Shown here: piece by piece, positions 42,342-52,127 of the stretch | How the letters are laid out: each line of letters begins with the position of its first letter | Position numbering within the stretch: the first letter of the stretch is position 1 | Source: an uncultured Victivallaceae bacterium | GTDB lineage: Bacteria; Verrucomicrobiota; Lentisphaeria; Victivallales; Victivallaceae | Direction of reading: 5' to 3' | Assembly: GCA_944392655.1 (NCBI GenBank) | Contig: CALXXL010000005.1 | Location: forward strand, 89,793 to 153,792 | DNA: 64,000 nucleotides | Translations under genes and position numbers: made by a program | Notes under the pieces: model-generated | What the model saw: the letters and a program-made list of their open reading frames with translations, nothing else | Database searches by the model: none | What the model was told of the DNA's origin: nothing

Positions 42342-45269
42342 TCAACGTTTATTTTTCTTTTTGGCTTTCTGATTCAATTGCGCCTGCGCCGCATCCGGCA
42401 CAAAACCCTCTTCACTCGCCGCTGTTAAGAGCTCGGTGAAGTCAAACTGTCCAAACGTCTGATGGATCAATTCCTGCGGCCAGCTGGTCAGCAGTCTGGC
42501 AAAAGCGTTCAGCGTCGATACCGTAGCACGGAAGAGATTCTGCGCTACCTCCTGCTCGATCGCCGTCATAAGATCATTGAACGCTTTGTAGGCCTCCTGT
42601 TTGTATTCCACCAAAGGATCCTTTTGAGCGTAAACACGCAAATTGATGCTCGTACGCAAATGATCCATCGTATACAGATGCTGCTGCCAGTGACGGTCTA
42701 TCGCTGATAATACCACATGACGCTCCAGGTGAGTACGCTGTTCCGGCGGGAGCGGCGCATTCTTCTTTTCATACGCCTCCTCTATCCGGGCAATAATCTG
42801 CGCTACCAGCGCATCTTTGTCCGTAAGAACGCCGTTCTTTATCCCCGCCGTCAGCTCCTCTTCTTTGAAGTTGACCGGGAAGGTAAGATTCAACCAGCCA
42901 ATCAGACGGCTCAAGTCCAGCGCATCGCTCTTATTACGCTTTTCCCGTGCCAGCACCAGCTCTTCAATCTTGTGGTCAATACAGTTTTCCAGTATCATAA
43001 ACAACGTGTCATGGGGATTATCCGATACCAGTGCGTCTTTACGCATCCCGTATATTACTTCACGCTGTTTGTTCATTACATCGTCAAAATCCAGCGTCCG
43101 TTTGCGGATGGCAAAGTGCTGCTGTTCCACCCGCTGCTGTGCCGTCTCTATCGCCCGATCCAGCCACGAGGATTGCAGCTCGTCTCCCTCTTCTATGCCG
43201 AAACGGTCAAATATCTTTATAATACGGTCAGAACCAAAGAGACGCATTAAATTGTCTTCCAGCGAAACATAGAACTTCGATTCCCCCGGATCTCCCTGGC
43301 GTGAACAGCGTCCGCGCAGCTGGCGGTCTATACGGCGCGAATCATGACGGGAACTGCCGATTACATAAAGCCCCCCGAGCTCCACCACTCCGGGCCCCAG
43401 TTTGATGTCTGTCCCGCGGCCGGCCATGTTCGTCGCTACCGTTACCGCTCCAAGCTGACCCGCACGCGCCACAATCTCGGCTTCATGCTGGTTGTTCTTG
43501 GCATTCAGAACATTGTGCGGAATGTTCTGTCTTTTCAGCATACGGCTCAGAATCTCCGAATCCTCTACCGAAATCGTACCCAGAAGTACCGGCTGGCCTT
43601 TGGCATGGCGTTCCGTTACCTCCTCGACAATCGCATTGAATTTTTCCCGCTTGGTCTTGAATATCGAGTTGCGGTCGTCAATCCGGCGGCACGGCTTGTT
43701 GGTCGGCACCACGATCACATCAAGTTTGTAGATCTGATGAAATTCGTTTGCCTCCGTTTCTGCCGTACCGGTCATTCCGGCAAGTTTTTCATACAGACGG
43801 AAGTAGTTCTGGATCGTGATCGTCGCCATCGTCTGCGTTTCCGGCTCGATCGTTACCTTCTCCTTCGCTTCCAGCGCCTGATGCAGCCCGTCATTGAAAC
43901 GGCGACCCGGCATTAAACGACCCGTGTGTTCATCGACAATCAGCACCTTGCCGTTCTGCACCACATAGTGGACGTCCTTTTCAAACAGACAGTAGGCTTT
44001 CAACAGTTGCGAAAGACTGTGCAGCCGTTCGCTCTTGAGCGAATATTCTTCTTCAAACGCAGTACGTTTGGCGGTTCTGGCCGCTTCGTCCAGCGTTTCA
44101 TCATTATCTATTTCATGAATCCCCATCAGCAGGTCAGGCATTACAAACGCCTTCGGGTCATCCGGGGAGATCGCTTCGCGCCCGCGCTCGGTAAGGTCGG
44201 CCGCCTGTGTCTTTTCATCTATCGCAAAGTAAAGTATGCTCTGAACTTCCTGCAGCATCCCCTGATTGGTATTGCTGCGCACACGCGATTCATAACGCTC
44301 TACCTCTTTCAGTATCACTCCATCTTCCAGTATCCGCATCAGCACCTTGTGCGTCGGCATGCCAAAACGAACCTGCAACAGCTTTTCAATCGCTTTTTCA
44401 TGCTCTTCCGGCGTGTGATCCGGATTTTCCAGCGTCTCCCTGGCTTCCCGCGCCAGACGCGAGCAGAGCTCGTTCTGCAGCTTGTAGACCTTCTCCACCG
44501 CGCCAGTGATATCACTGAACTGCTGTTGACCGGCATTCGGCACCGGCCCCGAGATGATCAGAGGCGTACGCGCTTCATCTATCAGAATACTGTCAATTTC
44601 GTCGATTATCGCATAGTAGTGGTCGCGCTGTACCAGCTGGCGCTTGTCATTCGCCATGCCCATATCGCGCAGATAGTCAAAACCAAATTCACTGTTGGTT
44701 CCATAGGTGATGTCAGCCGCATACTGCTCACGACGCAGATCCGGCGGCATCATCGACTTTAAACACCCAACCGTTAAACCAAGATAACGGTAGATCGTCC
44801 CCATCCACTCCGAGTCGCGCTGCGCCAGATAATCGTTTACCGTTATCAGCTGGCAGTTCTTGCCGGTAAGCGCATTCAAATACAGCGGCATCGTCGCTAC
44901 CAGCGTCTTGCCTTCGCCTGTCGCCATCTCTGCAATATTGCCCCACTCAAGCGCAATCGCACCAAGTATCTGTACGTCAAACGGTACCATGTCCCATTTG
45001 AGCTTTACTCCGCAGACTTCAGCCTCATGTCCAACTAAACGGCGGCACGCATTCTTTACCACCGCAAACGCTTCGCACATAATGTCCCGCGTGGTCTCGC
45101 CATTGGCCAGACGCTCTTTGAATTCAATTGTCTTGTGCTTGAGCTCTTCTTCAGAAAGTTTCTGATATTCTTCCTCCAGAGCGTTGATCCTTTTTACCAG
45201 CGGCATCATTTTGCGCAAATCACGCTCGGACTTGGTGCCGAAAATTTTCTTTAATATAAACGAAATCAT
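42342..45269 (-). CDS. secA: Protein translocase ATPase SecA
   Basis: The product is about 975 aa. It starts MISFILKKIFGTKSERDLRKM, continues with Walker A MATGEGKTLVATM and the DEAD-like VDEIDSILIDEARTPLIIS, and has the preprotein-binding domain, VATNMAGRGTDIKLG, and the scaffold and wing domains. It drives Sec-dependent export across the inner membrane. The ATG at 45269 is preferred over a TTG at 45302. The C-terminus ends in a Lys-rich tail (QKAKKKNKR) and lacks the usual C-x-C-x8-C-[HC] zinc motif. Confidence 0.96.
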   Translation of the reverse strand: MISFILKKIFGTKSERDLRKMMPLVKRINALEEEYQKLSEEELKHKTIEFKERLANGETTRDIMCEAFAVVKNACRRLVGHEAEVCGVKLKWDMVPFDVQILGAIALEWGNIAEMATGEGKTLVATMPLYLNALTGKNCQLITVNDYLAQRDSEWMGTIYRYLGLTVGCLKSMMPPDLRREQYAADITYGTNSEFGFDYLRDMGMANDKRQLVQRDHYYAIIDEIDSILIDEARTPLIISGPVPNAGQQQFSDITGAVEKVYKLQNELCSRLAREARETLENPDHTPEEHEKAIEKLLQVRFGMPTHKVLMRILEDGVILKEVERYESRVRSNTNQGMLQEVQSILYFAIDEKTQAADLTERGREAISPDDPKAFVMPDLLMGIHEIDNDETLDEAARTAKRTAFEEEYSLKSERLHSLSQLLKAYCLFEKDVHYVVQNGKVLIVDEHTGRLMPGRRFNDGLHQALEAKEKVTIEPETQTMATITIQNYFRLYEKLAGMTGTAETEANEFHQIYKLDVIVVPTNKPCRRIDDRNSIFKTKREKFNAIVEEVTERHAKGQPVLLGTISVEDSEILSRMLKRQNIPHNVLNAKNNQHEAEIVARAGQLGAVTVATNMAGRGTDIKLGPGVVELGGLYVIGSSRHDSRRIDRQLRGRCSRQGDPGESKFYVSLEDNLMRLFGSDRIIKIFDRFGIEEGDELQSSWLDRAIETAQQRVEQQHFAIRKRTLDFDDVMNKQREVIYGMRKDALVSDNPHDTLFMILENCIDHKIEELVLAREKRNKSDALDLSRLIGWLNLTFPVNFKEEELTAGIKNGVLTDKDALVAQIIARIEEAYEKKNAPLPPEQRTHLERHVVLSAIDRHWQQHLYTMDHLRTSINLRVYAQKDPLVEYKQEAYKAFNDLMTAIEQEVAQNLFRATVSTLNAFARLLTSWPQELIHQTFGQFDFTELLTAASEEGFVPDAAQAQLNQKAKKKNKR

Positions 45270-45372
45270 ACGGTTATAAAACTCCCAGACGTCCGCGAAC
45301 AACAGACGCTTCTCAAATTATAAAGCCCACCGGCTGGATCGGGTGGGTATATCTTCTTCTCGCAAAACCGGG

Positions 45373-45939
45373 TTATTTCGACCCCGGTCTGTCCAGCGGT
45401 AAATTTTCTTTGCACAGCGGACATTCCGCCGGTTCATAGGTGGGAAGCTGCAACTTCAGCAGACTCTGGTGAGGTACGTCAAAGTGTGCCTTGCCGCCTG
45501 AACGGTCCACCAGCACAGCCGCGCCAACCACCTCGGCTCCGAACGAACGTACCAGATCGATCGTCTGCTGTACCCGCCCGCCTTCGGTTATTACATCCTC
45601 CGCGACCAGCACCCGTTCGCCGGGGCGCAGGGTAAAACCGCGCTTCAATATAAGCTGATTGTTCTCCTTGTCGGCAAAAATCGCACGGACACCCAGCGCA
45701 CGCGCTACTTCCTGACCTACAATCAAACCGCCAACCGCAGGAGAGATCACCGTTTCTACATTCATATCTTTAAATTTGTCCGCCAGCACCGCACAGAGTT
45801 TTTCCGCTTTGTCCGGATACTGCAACAGCAGCGCCGCCTGGAAAAAACGGTTGCTGTGTTTGCCGCTGCGAAGCTGAAAGTGACCCGTGAGCAACGCTTT
45901 GGATTCTTCAAATATTTTTATGATTTCCTGTTCTGTCAT
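45373..45939 (-). CDS. pyrE: Orotate phosphoribosyltransferase
   Basis: The 188-aa product has the PRPP-binding motif VLVAEDVITEGGRV and the core ISPAVGGLIVGQEVARALG. It converts orotate and PRPP to OMP in pyrimidine synthesis. The C-terminus has CPLCKENLPL, a small Cys pair also seen in other bacterial PyrE of this type. A weak hairpin (45326-45347) lies between it and secA. Confidence 0.95.
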   Translation of the reverse strand: MTEQEIIKIFEESKALLTGHFQLRSGKHSNRFFQAALLLQYPDKAEKLCAVLADKFKDMNVETVISPAVGGLIVGQEVARALGVRAIFADKENNQLILKRGFTLRPGERVLVAEDVITEGGRVQQTIDLVRSFGAEVVGAAVLVDRSGGKAHFDVPHQSLLKLQLPTYEPAECPLCKENLPLDRPGSK

Positions 45940-45966
45940 TTTTACATCACCATGGAATTTTTGTTG

Positions 45967-46356
45967 TTATCTGAATGTGTCCGGAGATGACGGCTCAATC
46001 CATAAGTGGAAGTCCACATGACGGTTCGCAAACTCCAGCGTTATTACACTGTTCAAACGCGTCAGTAAAAGCGAATAAGGTATATGCACCTCGTCATGCG
46101 CCGTAGCCACCGATACATTGGCGTCCCCGAGAATGTCTTCCGCTTCACGGATCGCTTTGATCAGATTCAGCATCCGCGTAAGTTTGTCCCGCAACTGCGC
46201 GTCAAACTCGTAAGTCGCATGGCATTCATGGCAGACCGCCTGAAAATCAGGATCAGCCGCATCGGAAAGATTGAATTTGACCACCGCCCCGCAGTCGCTG
46301 TTCAGGCAGTTGAAGTCTATTTGCGCTTTGGGTTCTTTTTTGCCAACAGCGGTCAT
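45967..46356 (-). CDS. Zinc-ribbon protein of unknown function
   Basis: The 129-aa product has CLNSDC and CHECH, a four-Cys zinc ribbon, followed by a helical region and a beta-rich end (VITLEFANRHVDFHLW). The start at 46356 is chosen because GGAGGGAA lies seven bases upstream. It sits directly behind a PtsN-like gene and before pyrE, so it may be a partner in nitrogen- or metabolism-linked regulation. No named family is recognised. Confidence 0.8.
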   Translation of the reverse strand: MTAVGKKEPKAQIDFNCLNSDCGAVVKFNLSDAADPDFQAVCHECHATYEFDAQLRDKLTRMLNLIKAIREAEDILGDANVSVATAHDEVHIPYSLLLTRLNSVITLEFANRHVDFHLWIEPSSPDTFR

Positions 46357-46377
46357 TCTGCTTCCCTCCACAACCAA

Positions 46378-46845
46378 TTATTCGCCGTCCTGCTGGCTCT
46401 TGATTACCTTCAGTATCTGACCGGGATTGCCAATGTTGGCAATGATTTCATTAATTACATCCGGATTACGCAGCTTGCGCGATACCGAGCCCAGAAGCTG
46501 GAGGTACTCTTCCGGACGCTCATCCGCCGCCATGATATAGACAATTACCCGTACCGGCTGGTCGTCCTGACTCTGATAGTCGGTGATAGGTTCGTTGCAG
46601 ACACCAACAATGATGATCGGATCCGGAATGTTGTTTACCCGTATATGCGGCAGTCCAAGACCGTTGCCGACACCTGTGGTCATCATCTGTTCACGCTTCC
46701 AGGTGAGGCGGAAGATCAGATCGCGGTCCAGCTGCGAACGCTGCGCCGCCTTGGATATGATCTCGTTAAGAACTTCGAGCTTGGTTTTGCCTTTCAACAT
46801 AACGATAGAGTCGTTATCGATATATTTGGTAAACGTAACTTTCAT
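46378..46845 (-). CDS. ptsN: PTS IIA-Ntr-like protein (PtsN family)
   Basis: The 155-aa product has the EIIA-Ntr/fructose IIA fold, with the phosphorylatable His in GLGLPHIRV near residue 67, preceded by ELVLNEIISKAAQ-like helices. Such proteins take phosphate from NPr or HPr and regulate potassium uptake, nitrogen and stress responses. No other PTS gene lies here. The next gene is 22 bases downstream. Confidence 0.87.
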   Translation of the reverse strand: MKVTFTKYIDNDSIVMLKGKTKLEVLNEIISKAAQRSQLDRDLIFRLTWKREQMMTTGVGNGLGLPHIRVNNIPDPIIIVGVCNEPITDYQSQDDQPVRVIVYIMAADERPEEYLQLLGSVSRKLRNPDVINEIIANIGNPGQILKVIKSQQDGE

Positions 46846-46970
46846 CTTTCTCGCCTCCGTTGAGAATTCAAGATTGTTATTTTGTTTTTATCACAATTCA
46901 ATCAAGATAATTTAGCCATTATGCCATTTTTTTCAACTCTAAATAATAAAAAAGTATATCTTTTTCCTGA

Positions 46971-47675
46971 TTACGGCAAAGGAAAAATTTTTTCGCCCGA
47001 ATCATCAAGTACCAGTTGGCACCCGTCGCTCCAGGAAATAATGTGACTTATTTTCCGGCTTCCTGAGTCTGCCGCACCGCCTCTTTTTACCCGCAGACGA
47101 ACTTCCCGGCCGGAACGTATTGACGTTAATTCCGTAATCCCGGCGCCGGATGTCACTTCGCCGGTGATCTCAAGCACCCGGCCGCCGCTGCCGGGAAGAA
47201 TGCGCCCATGCCACTTTATCCCGCCAGCTGATGGTTCCGGTTCCGCAACCGGAGGCGCAGGAGTCGGCTCTGAAACGGGATAAGGCGGAGTGTATGCCGG
47301 ATTGTATTCTATCTTTCTGGCACGCTGGCTGGTGTAGTCGCCGCAACGGACATTTACCGTGTATTCCATGATATGCTCCTGCCCGAAAGTATCGGTTCTG
47401 GCCGCAACCGCATAACTTACCTGCCAGTCGCCGAACTGCGCACTCTCACTGCGCTGATTCCGCGGTTTTACCGGATAGTCCAGCCCGTCAAATAATAACT
47501 TTTCCTGACGGTCGGCAGCAATATAGACAACTTTTACATCCGGGGCAAAGCCGTCGCCGATACGCCATACCTTCAACGGCTTGCCGGGACGGATCGCAAT
47601 TTCACCATCCGCACGGGGAGGAACGGTTTGACAGCCCGCCAGAAACAGCAATATAATAAACGGAAGTAATCTCAT
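46971..47675 (-). CDS. Lipoprotein of unknown function
   Basis: The 234-aa product has a lipoprotein signal (MRLLPFIILLFLAGCQTVPP, lipobox LAGC). A beta-rich domain is followed by a Pro-rich linker (TPPYPVSEPTPAPPVAEPEP) and a second beta domain with two Cys. The promoter at 47684-47712 places the transcript start within about 2 bases of the ATG at 47675, so the message is probably leaderless. No family is recognised. Confidence 0.78.
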   Translation of the reverse strand: MRLLPFIILLFLAGCQTVPPRADGEIAIRPGKPLKVWRIGDGFAPDVKVVYIAADRQEKLLFDGLDYPVKPRNQRSESAQFGDWQVSYAVAARTDTFGQEHIMEYTVNVRCGDYTSQRARKIEYNPAYTPPYPVSEPTPAPPVAEPEPSAGGIKWHGRILPGSGGRVLEITGEVTSGAGITELTSIRSGREVRLRVKRGGAADSGSRKISHIISWSDGCQLVLDDSGEKIFPLP

Positions 47676-47683
47676 AATTTCCT

Positions 47684-47712
47684 AATATAGAACTCTTCAC
47701 TCCATTAGTCAA
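47684..47712 (-). promoter_or_regulatory. Promoter directly before the lipoprotein start codon
   Basis: On the minus strand TTGACT (47712-47707) and TATATT (47689-47684) are 17 bases apart. The -10 box ends 9 bases before the ATG, implying a leader of 0-3 bases. Confidence 0.55.
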
Positions 47713-47794
47713 ATTATTTTTTTTATTTGCCTCAAATGCACTTGCGTGATATATTGAATGAAATTTTATCACTGTAATACAGGATTCAGCACTT

Positions 47795-48898
47795 ATGATT
47801 ATAAAGAAAATTTATCTCGGACGACTGGCTATTCCGCTGAAGACCCCGTTCGTTACCGCATTGCGCCGCGTCGAGGCGATGGATGAACTCATGGTGTTTA
47901 TCGAAACCGGCGACGGCAGAGTCGGCCACGGCGAGGCTCCGCCAACCGCCGCCATTACCGGCGATACCATCGAGTCAATGACCGCCGCTATGCAGATAAT
48001 GGCTCCTATGCTGATTGAACGGGATATAGAGACGGATTTCGCCGATATCCTGAATCTGGTTCATAATTCCATTCCCGGATGCACCAGCGGCAAGGCGGCG
48101 CTGGAGATCGCTTTGTATGACCTCTGGGCGCAGAGCCGCAATGAGCCATTGTTCCGCGCTCTGGGCGGGGTATCTCCGCACTTGCGTACCGGATTGACCG
48201 TCAGCATCGGTTCCGTCGAGAAAATGGTCGGCGATGCGGTTAAGGCGGTCAGCGCGGGATTCGATCACCTGAAAATCAAGGTCGGGCATAATGCGGAGGA
48301 GGACGTTGAACGCCTATCGGCTATACGCGCCGCCGTCGGATCGCAGGTGGTGATCAGCGTCGACGCCAATCAGGGCTGGAGCGTCAATGAGGCGATAGCC
48401 GCCATGAACCGACTCGAAAGCGCCGGACTCGAATTCGACTACCTCGAACAGCCGGTAAAAGCGTGTGACCTTGAAGGATTGCGCACCGTAAGACGGGCAA
48501 TCAAAACCCCGGTTCTCGCCGACGAAGCGGTGTTCGCCCCGGAAGACGCCTTAAGACTGCTCGAATATGATGCCGCAGATTTTATCAATATCAAACTGAT
48601 GAAATCCGCCGGAATCTCCCGCGCACTGAGAATTGCCGAGGTGGCCGCGGAATATGATGCCAGATGTATGATCGGCGTGATGCTCGAAGGGCCGGTCAGC
48701 GTTTCCGCCGCCGCAAGTTTCGCCGCTTCACGCCCGGAGATTATCACCCGGTTCGACCTCGACGGCCCATCTCTGGCCAGCATCAACCCCATGCGCGGCG
48801 GCGCAAAATTCGAAGGCCCGGATATCTTTCTCTCCGAACAGCCGGGACTCGGTATCGACGGTGTTGACGGCGTAAGTATTATCCAGGAATTCGCCTGA
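47795..48898 (+). CDS. Dipeptide epimerase-like enolase-superfamily enzyme
   Basis: The 367-aa product is an enolase-superfamily member of the muconate-lactonizing type: TVSIGSVEKMV, DHLKIKVG (catalytic Lys), SVDANQGW (metal Asp), LEQPV (metal Glu), LADEAV (metal Asp) and NIKLMKSAG (second Lys). The pattern fits L-Ala-D/L-Glu epimerases involved in murein peptide recycling, but other substrates are possible. It is a single plus-strand gene ending in a strong terminator. Confidence 0.88.
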   Translation: MIIKKIYLGRLAIPLKTPFVTALRRVEAMDELMVFIETGDGRVGHGEAPPTAAITGDTIESMTAAMQIMAPMLIERDIETDFADILNLVHNSIPGCTSGKAALEIALYDLWAQSRNEPLFRALGGVSPHLRTGLTVSIGSVEKMVGDAVKAVSAGFDHLKIKVGHNAEEDVERLSAIRAAVGSQVVISVDANQGWSVNEAIAAMNRLESAGLEFDYLEQPVKACDLEGLRTVRRAIKTPVLADEAVFAPEDALRLLEYDAADFINIKLMKSAGISRALRIAEVAAEYDARCMIGVMLEGPVSVSAAASFAASRPEIITRFDLDGPSLASINPMRGGAKFEGPDIFLSEQPGLGIDGVDGVSIIQEFA

Positions 48899-48929
48899 GC
48901 TCTTTTTTAATTCATTTCCGCAAAATAAT

Positions 48930-48966
48930 AAGCCCCTGCCGGAATTTATGTATCCGGCAGGGGCTT
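48930..48966. terminator. Strong hairpin terminator between convergent genes
   Basis: AAGCCCCTGCCGGA (48930-48943) pairs with TCCGGCAGGGGCTT (48953-48966). It lies between the epimerase-like gene and ileS, which converge, and probably ends transcripts from both sides. The T runs are short. Confidence 0.7.
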
Positions 48967-48983
48967 GTTCTATATCGTATTAA

Positions 48984-51900
48984 TTACGCCTTTTCCACCG
49001 TTACGCAGCCGGTGAATCCGTTGAGATCGACCTCTATCGCATCGGCTCCGCCAAGTGAAGAGTCCGCTTCCAGCGAAATTACCAGCACCTCGTTGGCAAT
49101 GTAGCCGGCAAAGGCCTGTACCGCTTTGGCTGCCTCTTCCGGCAGATTGTATTTTACATTAACCCGGTCGGAGACGTTGTAATCACGCTCTTTGCGGATG
49201 TTCTGCAGCTTGCTGACCAGCTCGCGGGCAATCCCCTCCTGCTTCAGCTCTTCCGGAATTACCGTTTCCAAAGCCACCGTGACTCCGGACTCCGTGGCCA
49301 CCGTGACCCCCGGCTTTTCCGTGCGCTGGATAACTAAATCGCCCTGCGTTACCGCTATCGATTTGCCGTCGCCGTAAGCAACTTCCACCGCACCGCCATT
49401 CAGCACCTGCGCAATTTCCGCATCACTCAGTTCCGCAATCTTGGCCGCCGCACTCTTCATGTCCTTGCCGAGCTTCGGACCAAGCGTCTTGAAGTTGGCT
49501 TTGCATGAGCGTACCACCAGCGCTGATTCATCGCCGCTTATCTCTACACTCTTTACGTTCAGCTCTTCCGCAATAATATCTTTCGCCGCATTCAGCAGTT
49601 CACGCGCCGACGCATCCGCAGTTACCACGATAGCACGGCTCAACGGCTGGCGAACCTTGAGATTGCTCTGTGTGCGCAGGTAGCGGCCAAGAGATACCGA
49701 AAGCATCGCCAGACGCATCTGTTCTTCCAGCTCTGCACAGCGGACACTGCCGTCCACCGCCGGGAAGTCGCACAAATGTACCGATTCGGGCATATCGTCG
49801 CTCCGCAGGTTGCGGTAGATCGCATCCGTGGTAAACGGTATAAATGGCGCAGCTACTTTGCAGAAGGTCAGAAGTACATGATGCAACGTACGGTAGGCCT
49901 CCAGCTTGTCACCGTCATTCTGGCTCTTCCAGAAACGGCGGCGGCTGCGGCGGATATACCAGTTGGTAAGGTCATCTATAAATTTACTGAACCGCGTCGC
50001 CGCCTTTTGCAGGTTGTAGGCGTCCATCTCCGCGGTAATCTCTTCCGTCATCTGCGCCAGCGAGCTCAGTATCCAGCGGTCCAGCGGATTAGACGGATTT
50101 TCCGGCGCTCCCGGCTGCGGAACGTAATTGTCCACATTCGCATAGGTGACAAAGAAACTGTAGGCGTTCCACAACGGAATCATAACCCCGCGGATCACCT
50201 CTTTTACCCCGTTTTCCGAGAATTTGAGATCCTCCGCACGAACCACCTGACTCGACAGCATGAAGAGCCGCAGCGAATCCGCTCCGTACTGGTTGATTAC
50301 ATCCATCGGATCCGGATAGTTCTTCAGCCGCTTCGACATCTTCTGTCCGTTTTCCGCCAGTATCAGCCCGTTCACTATCACATTGCGGAACGGCGGACGG
50401 TCAAACAGCGCCGCCGCCAGCACCACCAGCGTGTAGAACCAGCCGCGGGTCTGATCCAGCCCCTCGGCAATGAAGTCCGCCGGGAAGACCGATTCAAAAT
50501 GTTCACGGTTTTCAAACGGATAGTGGTTCTGCGCGTACGGCATTGAGCCGGATTCAAACCAGCAGTCCAGCACTTCAGGAATGCGCTTGAGCGGAGATTT
50601 GCCCGTCGGAGACGGAATTTCCAGCTCGTCCACATAGTGTTTATGCAGGTCGGTAACCTTTTTGCCGGTCAGTTTTTCCAGCTCAGCAACCGAGCCTACG
50701 CAGATAACTTCTCCCTCTTCATTCCGCCAGATCGGCAGCGGCGTTCCCCAGTAACGGTTGCGGCTGATCGCCCAGTCGCGCGCATTGGCCAGCCAGTTGC
50801 CGAAACGGCCGTCTTTGATATAGGCGGGCATCCACGAAATCTGCGAATTCGCCTTCAGCATCTTATCCTTGATCGCTTCAACCTTGACAAACCAGGTAGA
50901 GACCGCACGGTAGATCAGCGCATTGTCATCCCGCCAGCAGTGCGGATAGCTGTGTTTGATCGTGTCGCGCTTGACCAGTTTGCCTTCGGATTTCAGCCGG
51001 GCAATGATGTCGTTGTCCGTCTCCTTGACAAAACGACCCTGATAATCGGGGATCTCTGCCGTGAAGCAGCACTGTTCGTCAATCGGGCAGACTTCCGGAA
51101 GTTTATAGCGCTTGCATACCGCATTGTCCTCTTCCCCGAAGCCCGGCGCCATGTGCACGATACCGCTGCCGTCTTCCGTCGAAACCATATCCGCCGTCAG
51201 CACCTGGAATGCTCCCTGCGACGCCAGATCGGCAAAATAGTTGAACAACGGTTTGTAACGGCGGTGTTCCAGCTCGCTGCCTTTGAAGCGGGCGACGATC
51301 TCCGGCTCTTCCTTGTAATATGCATGGACACGCGCCGCCGCCATAATGTAGTATTCGCCATTGTCCTTTATCTTGACATAGTCGATATCCGGACCCACCG
51401 CCAGCGCCAGGTTGGACGGGAGCGTCCACGGCGTGGTGGTCCACGCTACAAAGTAGGTGCCGGGTTCATCTTCCAGCTCAAAACGGATCGTGATCGCCGG
51501 GTCGGTTACATCAAAATAACCCTGGTTGGCTTCAAAATTCGACAAGGGCGTCGCACAGCGCGGGCAGTACGGAAGTATCCGGTAACCCTCGTAGATCAGA
51601 CCCTTGTCCCACAATTGACGGAAGACCCACCAGATCGATTCCATGTAGTTGACGTCCATCGTCCGGTAGCCGCCTCTGAAGTCGACAAAACGACCCATCC
51701 GCCCCACAATCTTTTCCCACTCGTTGGTGTAACGCAGCACTATCGAACGGCACGATTCATTGAAGTTGGCAATGCCGAATTTTTCAATGTCCTTCTTGCT
51801 GTTCAGATGCAGCGTCTTTTCCATCTCATTTTCCACCGGCAGACCATGGCAGTCCCACCCGAAGGTGCGCGGAACATATTTGCCGCGCATCGTCTGATAC

Positions 51901-52109
51901 CGCGGAACCACGTCCTTGATCGTCCCCGCCAGCAGGTGACCGTAGTGCGGCAGACCGGTCGCAAAAGGCGGACCGTCATAAAAAACAAATTCCTGATTAC
52001 CCCGGCGTTGTTCCAGGGACTTGGCAAAGATCCGGTTATCCTGCCAGAACTTCAGCACTTCCTCTTCCATCTGAGGAAAGTTGACCTGATTCGATACTGG
52101 TTTAAACAT
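48984..52109 (-). CDS. ileS: Isoleucyl-tRNA synthetase
   Basis: The 1041-aa product is a class I synthetase with GLPHYGHLLAGT (HIGH motif), WDCHGLPVENEMEK, editing domain WTTTPWTLPSNLALAVGP and KMSKRLKNYPDP (KMSKS motif). The length and the C-terminal part fit the eukaryotic-like (type 2) IleRS, which is often mupirocin-resistant. The gene overlaps nothing and follows a membrane protein gene by 18 bases. Confidence 0.96.
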   Translation of the reverse strand: MFKPVSNQVNFPQMEEEVLKFWQDNRIFAKSLEQRRGNQEFVFYDGPPFATGLPHYGHLLAGTIKDVVPRYQTMRGKYVPRTFGWDCHGLPVENEMEKTLHLNSKKDIEKFGIANFNESCRSIVLRYTNEWEKIVGRMGRFVDFRGGYRTMDVNYMESIWWVFRQLWDKGLIYEGYRILPYCPRCATPLSNFEANQGYFDVTDPAITIRFELEDEPGTYFVAWTTTPWTLPSNLALAVGPDIDYVKIKDNGEYYIMAAARVHAYYKEEPEIVARFKGSELEHRRYKPLFNYFADLASQGAFQVLTADMVSTEDGSGIVHMAPGFGEEDNAVCKRYKLPEVCPIDEQCCFTAEIPDYQGRFVKETDNDIIARLKSEGKLVKRDTIKHSYPHCWRDDNALIYRAVSTWFVKVEAIKDKMLKANSQISWMPAYIKDGRFGNWLANARDWAISRNRYWGTPLPIWRNEEGEVICVGSVAELEKLTGKKVTDLHKHYVDELEIPSPTGKSPLKRIPEVLDCWFESGSMPYAQNHYPFENREHFESVFPADFIAEGLDQTRGWFYTLVVLAAALFDRPPFRNVIVNGLILAENGQKMSKRLKNYPDPMDVINQYGADSLRLFMLSSQVVRAEDLKFSENGVKEVIRGVMIPLWNAYSFFVTYANVDNYVPQPGAPENPSNPLDRWILSSLAQMTEEITAEMDAYNLQKAATRFSKFIDDLTNWYIRRSRRRFWKSQNDGDKLEAYRTLHHVLLTFCKVAAPFIPFTTDAIYRNLRSDDMPESVHLCDFPAVDGSVRCAELEEQMRLAMLSVSLGRYLRTQSNLKVRQPLSRAIVVTADASARELLNAAKDIIAEELNVKSVEISGDESALVVRSCKANFKTLGPKLGKDMKSAAAKIAELSDAEIAQVLNGGAVEVAYGDGKSIAVTQGDLVIQRTEKPGVTVATESGVTVALETVIPEELKQEGIARELVSKLQNIRKERDYNVSDRVNVKYNLPEEAAKAVQAFAGYIANEVLVISLEADSSLGGADAIEVDLNGFTGCVTVEKA

Positions 52110-52127
52110 CGTACCCTCAAAAATTCA

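Noticed and set aside
45326..45347. Hairpin between pyrE and secA as a terminator
   Set aside because: The stem is short and the following T tract is interrupted. It may only attenuate transcription and is not listed as a feature.
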